Source: Pseudomonadota bacterium (GTDB taxonomy: Bacteria; Pseudomonadota; Alphaproteobacteria; Rhodobacterales; Rhodobacteraceae). Taken from it: a stretch of 6,450 bases of DNA. Positions 5,048-6,450 of the stretch are shown here, one piece after another. A program made the position numbers and the translations under genes. Where the stretch lies: the NCBI GenBank assembly GCA_027592105.1, contig JAQCLA010000139.1, positions 1-6,450 on the forward strand. Reading direction: 5' to 3'. Below the pieces are notes generated by a model. That model saw only the letters and a list, made by a program, of their open reading frames with translations, had not been told where the DNA came from and did no database searches. How positions within the stretch are numbered: position 1 is the stretch's first letter; every line of letters begins with the position of its first letter.

Positions 5048-5998
5048 ATGCGTGATCTGAAGATCCCCGACCAGCGCCACCCGGAAAAGGCGCATCGTCC
5101 CGACAATGCCCAGCCCAAGAAACCAAGCTGGATCAGGGTCAAGGCCCCCGTCGGCAAAGGCTATCAGGACACGAGCCGGATCATCCGCGAAAACAAGTTG
5201 GTGACGGTCTGCGAAGAGGCAGGCTGCCCCAATGTCGGCGAATGCTGGAGCCAGGGCCACGCCACCATGATGATCATGGGTGAGATCTGTACGCGCGGTT
5301 GCACCTTTTGCAATGTCGCCACCGGCAAGCCACAGGCGCTCGACCTGTTCGAGCCGGGCCGCGTTGCTGATGCGGTGGCCAAGCTGGGGCTGAACCATGT
5401 GGTGATCACATCCGTGGACCGCGATGATCTGGACGATGGCGGGGCGGAACACTTCGCCATGACGATCCGCGCGATCCGCAAACGCGCCCCCGAGACCACG
5501 ATCGAGATCCTGACCCCCGATTTTCTCAAATGCGCGCCCAGCGTTCTGGAAACCGTGGTCGAAGCACGCCCCGATGTCTTTAACCACAATCTTGAGACCG
5601 TGCCGGGCCTTTACCCCGAAGTGCGTCCGGGCGCGCGCTATTTTCACTCCCTGCTGCTGTTGCAGCGGGTCAAGGAACTTGATCCCGCGATGTTCACCAA
5701 ATCCGGCATCATGGTGGGCTTGGGCGAGGATCGCCAATCTGTCTTGCAGGTGATGGATGACATGCGCGCGGCCGATGTCGATTTCCTGACCATCGGCCAG
5801 TATCTACAGCCCACACCCAAGCACCATGTCATCGACCGCTTCGTGCATCCCGATGAATTCGCCGCCTATGAGAAAGCCGCCTATGGCAAGGGTTTCTTGA
5901 TGGTTTCGGCCACGCCGCTCACGCGCTCATCCTATCACGCAGGCGATGATTTCGCGCGGCTGCGCGATGCGCGTCTGGCCAAGCTGGGGCGAGGGTAA
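5048..5998 (+). CDS. lipA: Lipoyl synthase (radical SAM)
   Basis: LipA inserts two sulfur atoms into the octanoyl group on lipoyl domains of 2-oxoacid dehydrogenases and the glycine cleavage H protein, finishing the pathway begun by LipB. The 316-residue length is normal. The LipA-specific cluster motif CX4CX5C is at Cys55, Cys60 and Cys66; the radical SAM motif CX3CX2C is at Cys81, Cys85 and Cys88 (CTRGCTFC). The C-terminal RSSY (293-296) carries the serine that ligates the auxiliary, sacrificial cluster. The frame is open further upstream (to 4928), but MRDLKIP followed by HPEKAHRPDNAQPKKPSWIR is the N-terminus I know from Rhodobacteraceae LipA, and it has a ribosome binding region in front; the upstream part would cross the hairpins and the previous gene. 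No lipB is in the window. Converges on the cytochrome gene with three bases between stops. Confidence 0.97.
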   Translation: MRDLKIPDQRHPEKAHRPDNAQPKKPSWIRVKAPVGKGYQDTSRIIRENKLVTVCEEAGCPNVGECWSQGHATMMIMGEICTRGCTFCNVATGKPQALDLFEPGRVADAVAKLGLNHVVITSVDRDDLDDGGAEHFAMTIRAIRKRAPETTIEILTPDFLKCAPSVLETVVEARPDVFNHNLETVPGLYPEVRPGARYFHSLLLLQRVKELDPAMFTKSGIMVGLGEDRQSVLQVMDDMRAADVDFLTIGQYLQPTPKHHVIDRFVHPDEFAAYEKAAYGKGFLMVSATPLTRSSYHAGDDFARLRDARLAKLGRG

Positions 5999-6001
5999 GG
6001 G

Positions 6002-6450
6002 TTACTCACCCACCGGCGGCAGCGCCTTGAGATAGGCGGCAAGGGCGAGCCTGTCGGCCTCGGGCAACATCGCCAAATTGGCGATCACTGAAACCATCGA
6101 TCCGCCCGCGCTGTCGAAATCGGGGGTGAATCCATCGTTGAGATAGGCCGCGATCTCGGCTTCCGACCATGTCAGCTTGTCCGGCGTCAAGGCGGGGATC
6201 GTGCCGGACCCCGACGGGTTGGGCGCGCCTGCCATCCACCGCGTGCGATCAAGCCCACCCAACGCATCGCGCGGTGTGTGGCATTCGGCGCAATGCGAGA
6301 GCGCCTCGGCCAAATAACGGCCACGGGCTTGTGTCTCGGTCAAATCCCCGGTGATCGTGAAATCATCTTGCCGGTTCAGAATGTTCCACACGCCGACCGC
6401 GCGTCGGATGCTGAAGGGAAAGCCCAGATCATGCGGCTGGCTTGGCATAT
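6002..6450 (-). CDS. c-type cytochrome, C-terminal part (5' end outside window)
   Basis: Only the last 148 or so codons are present; the gene is cut by the right edge. One haem-binding motif CXXCH (CAECH, Cys53, Cys56 and His57 counted from the ATG at 6448) is followed by TPRD, and GGSM (Met118 on that count) is the probable axial methionine. The stretch before the haem site (SQPHDLGFPFSIRR) resembles the linker between the two haem domains of dihaem cytochromes c, as in electron-transfer subunits of dehydrogenases, so a first haem domain and a signal peptide probably lie upstream. The ATG at 6448 is therefore more likely internal than the true start. The protein should act in the periplasm, accepting electrons from an unidentified dehydrogenase. 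It ends PPVGE, three bases from the lipA stop. Confidence 0.85.
   Translation of the reverse strand, partial: MPSQPHDLGFPFSIRRAVGVWNILNRQDDFTITGDLTETQARGRYLAEALSHCAECHTPRDALGGLDRTRWMAGAPNPSGSGTIPALTPDKLTWSEAEIAAYLNDGFTPDFDSAGGSMVSVIANLAMLPEADRLALAAYLKALPPVGE

Noticed and set aside
4165..5157. 330-codon minus-strand frame spanning the DUF6456-type gene, the spacer and the lipA start
   Set aside because: It is antisense to two supported genes and to the hairpin pair, and its product shows no recognisable domain.
5994..6008. Short inverted repeat GTAA-GGG-TTAC at the lipA/cytochrome junction
   Set aside because: It results mainly from the two facing TAA stop codons, is short, and lacks a T-run.
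6350..6448. ATG at 6448 as the true start of the cytochrome gene
   Set aside because: A 148-residue product would lack a signal peptide, which a haem-bearing c-type cytochrome needs, and the sequence after it looks like an inter-domain linker. The gene most likely continues past the window edge.

Overview
This 6.45 kb window looks like chromosomal DNA of an alphaproteobacterium, most likely a member of the Rhodobacteraceae (roseobacter/Rhodobacter group). The reasons are high-GC codon usage, a LipA N-terminus of the type I associate with that family, a pair of small-family proteins that I recall as DUF6477 and DUF6456, and a non-pyrrolysine MttB-family methyltransferase. No RNA gene, CRISPR array or transposon is visible. 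The only hint of mobile DNA is a 32-base AT-rich stretch at the left edge, just downstream of guaA.

Layout, left to right. (1) 33-1619, minus: guaA, GMP synthase, complete. (2) 1620-1782: divergent promoter region. It holds a guaA promoter candidate so close to the start codon that the mRNA may be leaderless, nested GC-rich dyads, and a strong ribosome binding site for the next gene. (3) 1783-3333, plus: trimethylamine methyltransferase (MttB) superfamily protein of 516 residues, without an in-frame amber codon. (4) 3337-3588, minus: 83-residue DUF6477-type protein, converging on the methyltransferase gene with 3 bases between the stop codons. (5) 3589-3792: AT-rich divergent intergenic region with two near-consensus DnaA boxes, a CtrA-type TTAACCAT site and several perfect dyads. 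(6) 3793-4950, plus: 385-residue DUF6456-type protein with an N-terminal helix-turn-helix and a possible internal start at 4090. (7) 4951-5047: spacer with two directly abutting perfect hairpins. (8) 5048-5998, plus: lipA, lipoyl synthase. (9) 6002-6450, minus: C-terminal part of a membrane- or periplasm-associated c-type cytochrome, cut by the right edge and again 3 bases from the converging stop.

The genes do not form one pathway. guaA (purine synthesis) and lipA (lipoate cofactor for 2-oxoacid dehydrogenases and glycine cleavage) are housekeeping. The MttB homologue probably handles a methylated amine or betaine, but no corrinoid partner is in view. The least understood part is the divergent DUF6477/DUF6456 pair, whose shared control region carries what look like cell-cycle/replication regulator sites. 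No defence or other multi-gene novel system could be supported; the most interesting leads are that control region, the possible two-product DUF6456 gene and the structured leader before lipA.
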